Shown here piece after piece: positions 50,194 to 50,435 of a stretch of 50,435 nt of DNA. The position numbers were made by a program, and so were the translations under genes. This stretch comes from CAZJAD01 sp964543855 (GTDB lineage: Bacteria > Electryoneota > RPQS01 > DYHQ01). Numbering within the stretch: the stretch's first letter is position 1; the number at the start of each line of letters is the position of its first letter. The stretch covers positions 1 through 50,435 of the forward strand of contig CAZJAD010000010.1 of assembly GCA_964543855.1 (NCBI GenBank), given 5' to 3'. The notes beneath the pieces are model-generated. The model was given only the letters and a program-made list of their open reading frames with translations. It did no database searches and was not told the DNA's origin.

Positions 50194-50435
50194 ATGCGAT
50201 CCCTGACGAACTGGAAAAGAAGGCACAGGAAATCATTCTGCATTATCCTCCGGAACACCGCGGCGCGGCGCTTGTGCCCGTGCTGTTGGAGGCGCAGAAG
50301 TCGCTGGGATGTCTGACTCCGGACGTGGAGACCTGGGTGGCGGACACTCTTGGCGTCACCGCTGTCCGTGTGCGGGAAGTCATTTCGTTCTACACGATGA
50401 TGCACCGCAAGCCCGTGGGGAAGTATCATATTATG
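50190..50435 (+). CDS. nuoE: NADH-quinone oxidoreductase subunit E, N-terminal part (cut by window end)
   Basis: The first 82 codons of a thioredoxin-like [2Fe-2S] subunit of the NADH-input module. Seen are the helical start (EIILHYPPEHRGAALVPVLLEAQ), SLGCLTPDVETWVADTLGV, and VISFYTMMHRKPVGKYHI, all typical of NuoE before its first cluster cysteine, which would lie just beyond the window. The gene starts within the nuoD stop. Confidence 0.93.
   Translation, partial: MNAIPDELEKKAQEIILHYPPEHRGAALVPVLLEAQKSLGCLTPDVETWVADTLGVTAVRVREVISFYTMMHRKPVGKYHIM

Noticed and set aside
1..50435. Search for tRNA genes, rRNA, CRISPR repeats, insertion sequences, integrases and phage genes.
   Set aside because: No T-loop/anticodon pattern, no regularly spaced repeats, and no transposase or integrase motifs were seen in any gene or gap.

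Overview
The window looks like a chromosomal segment of an uncultured Gram-negative bacterium, probably from the FCB side of the tree (the Zixibacteria / Eisenbacteria / Latescibacteria / Calditrichota type of lineage). This is inferred from four things. A lipid A kinase (lpxK) implies an outer membrane. Two secreted subtilases end in the YPNPFN... type IX-like sorting tail. A TolC-type protein and two DUF3857 proteins are present. The genes are GC-rich and tightly packed, with ATGA overlaps. No rRNA, tRNA, CRISPR array, insertion sequence or phage gene was seen.

Layout. 1-2.6 kb: end of an aldo/keto reductase, a DUF5020-type outer-membrane protein and lpxK. 2.7-4.3 kb (minus strand): a Cys-rich small heat-shock protein behind a textbook sigma-54 promoter, and a secreted aromatic/proline-rich protein. 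4.7-7.1 kb: a family 2 glycosyltransferase and a Wzx-like flippase. 7.4-15.0 kb: a zinc-ribbon protein, two small stand-alone DRTGG-fold proteins, a divergent ATP-PEP-carboxykinase-like protein, a flotillin, and an unusual fusion of a class I aminotransferase to an HPr-kinase-like domain. 15.0-25.3 kb: an ammonia-lyase of the histidine type, a single-chain aconitase/isopropylmalate-dehydratase-type enzyme, a citrate lyase gamma-beta fusion, citrate lyase alpha, a long-form phosphotransacetylase and a long KamA-type radical SAM protein. 25.5-46.5 kb: mostly exported proteins (two subtilases, an S9 peptidase, a repeat protein, TolC, a TPR-like protein, two DUF3857/transglutaminase-like proteins) plus a CCA-adding-type nucleotidyltransferase. 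46.5-50.4 kb: an ECF-type S component followed by nuoA-B-C-D-E (nuoE cut by the window end).

How the genes may work together. The 15-25 kb row reads as a central-carbon module: ammonia-lyase and aminotransferase chemistry, then tricarboxylate isomerisation, citrate cleavage and acetyl-CoA to acetyl-phosphate. The preceding 7.4-15 kb block holds, as separate genes, the two folds that make up HPr kinase/phosphorylase: its DRTGG-like N-terminal fold (two small genes) and its PEPCK-like P-loop kinase fold (a PEPCK-like gene and the C-terminal half of the aminotransferase fusion). I infer a possible dispersed HprK-like regulatory or metabolic kinase system tied to amino-acid/PEP metabolism. That is the most novel signal here. 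It is a hypothesis from motifs and gene order, not a demonstrated system.
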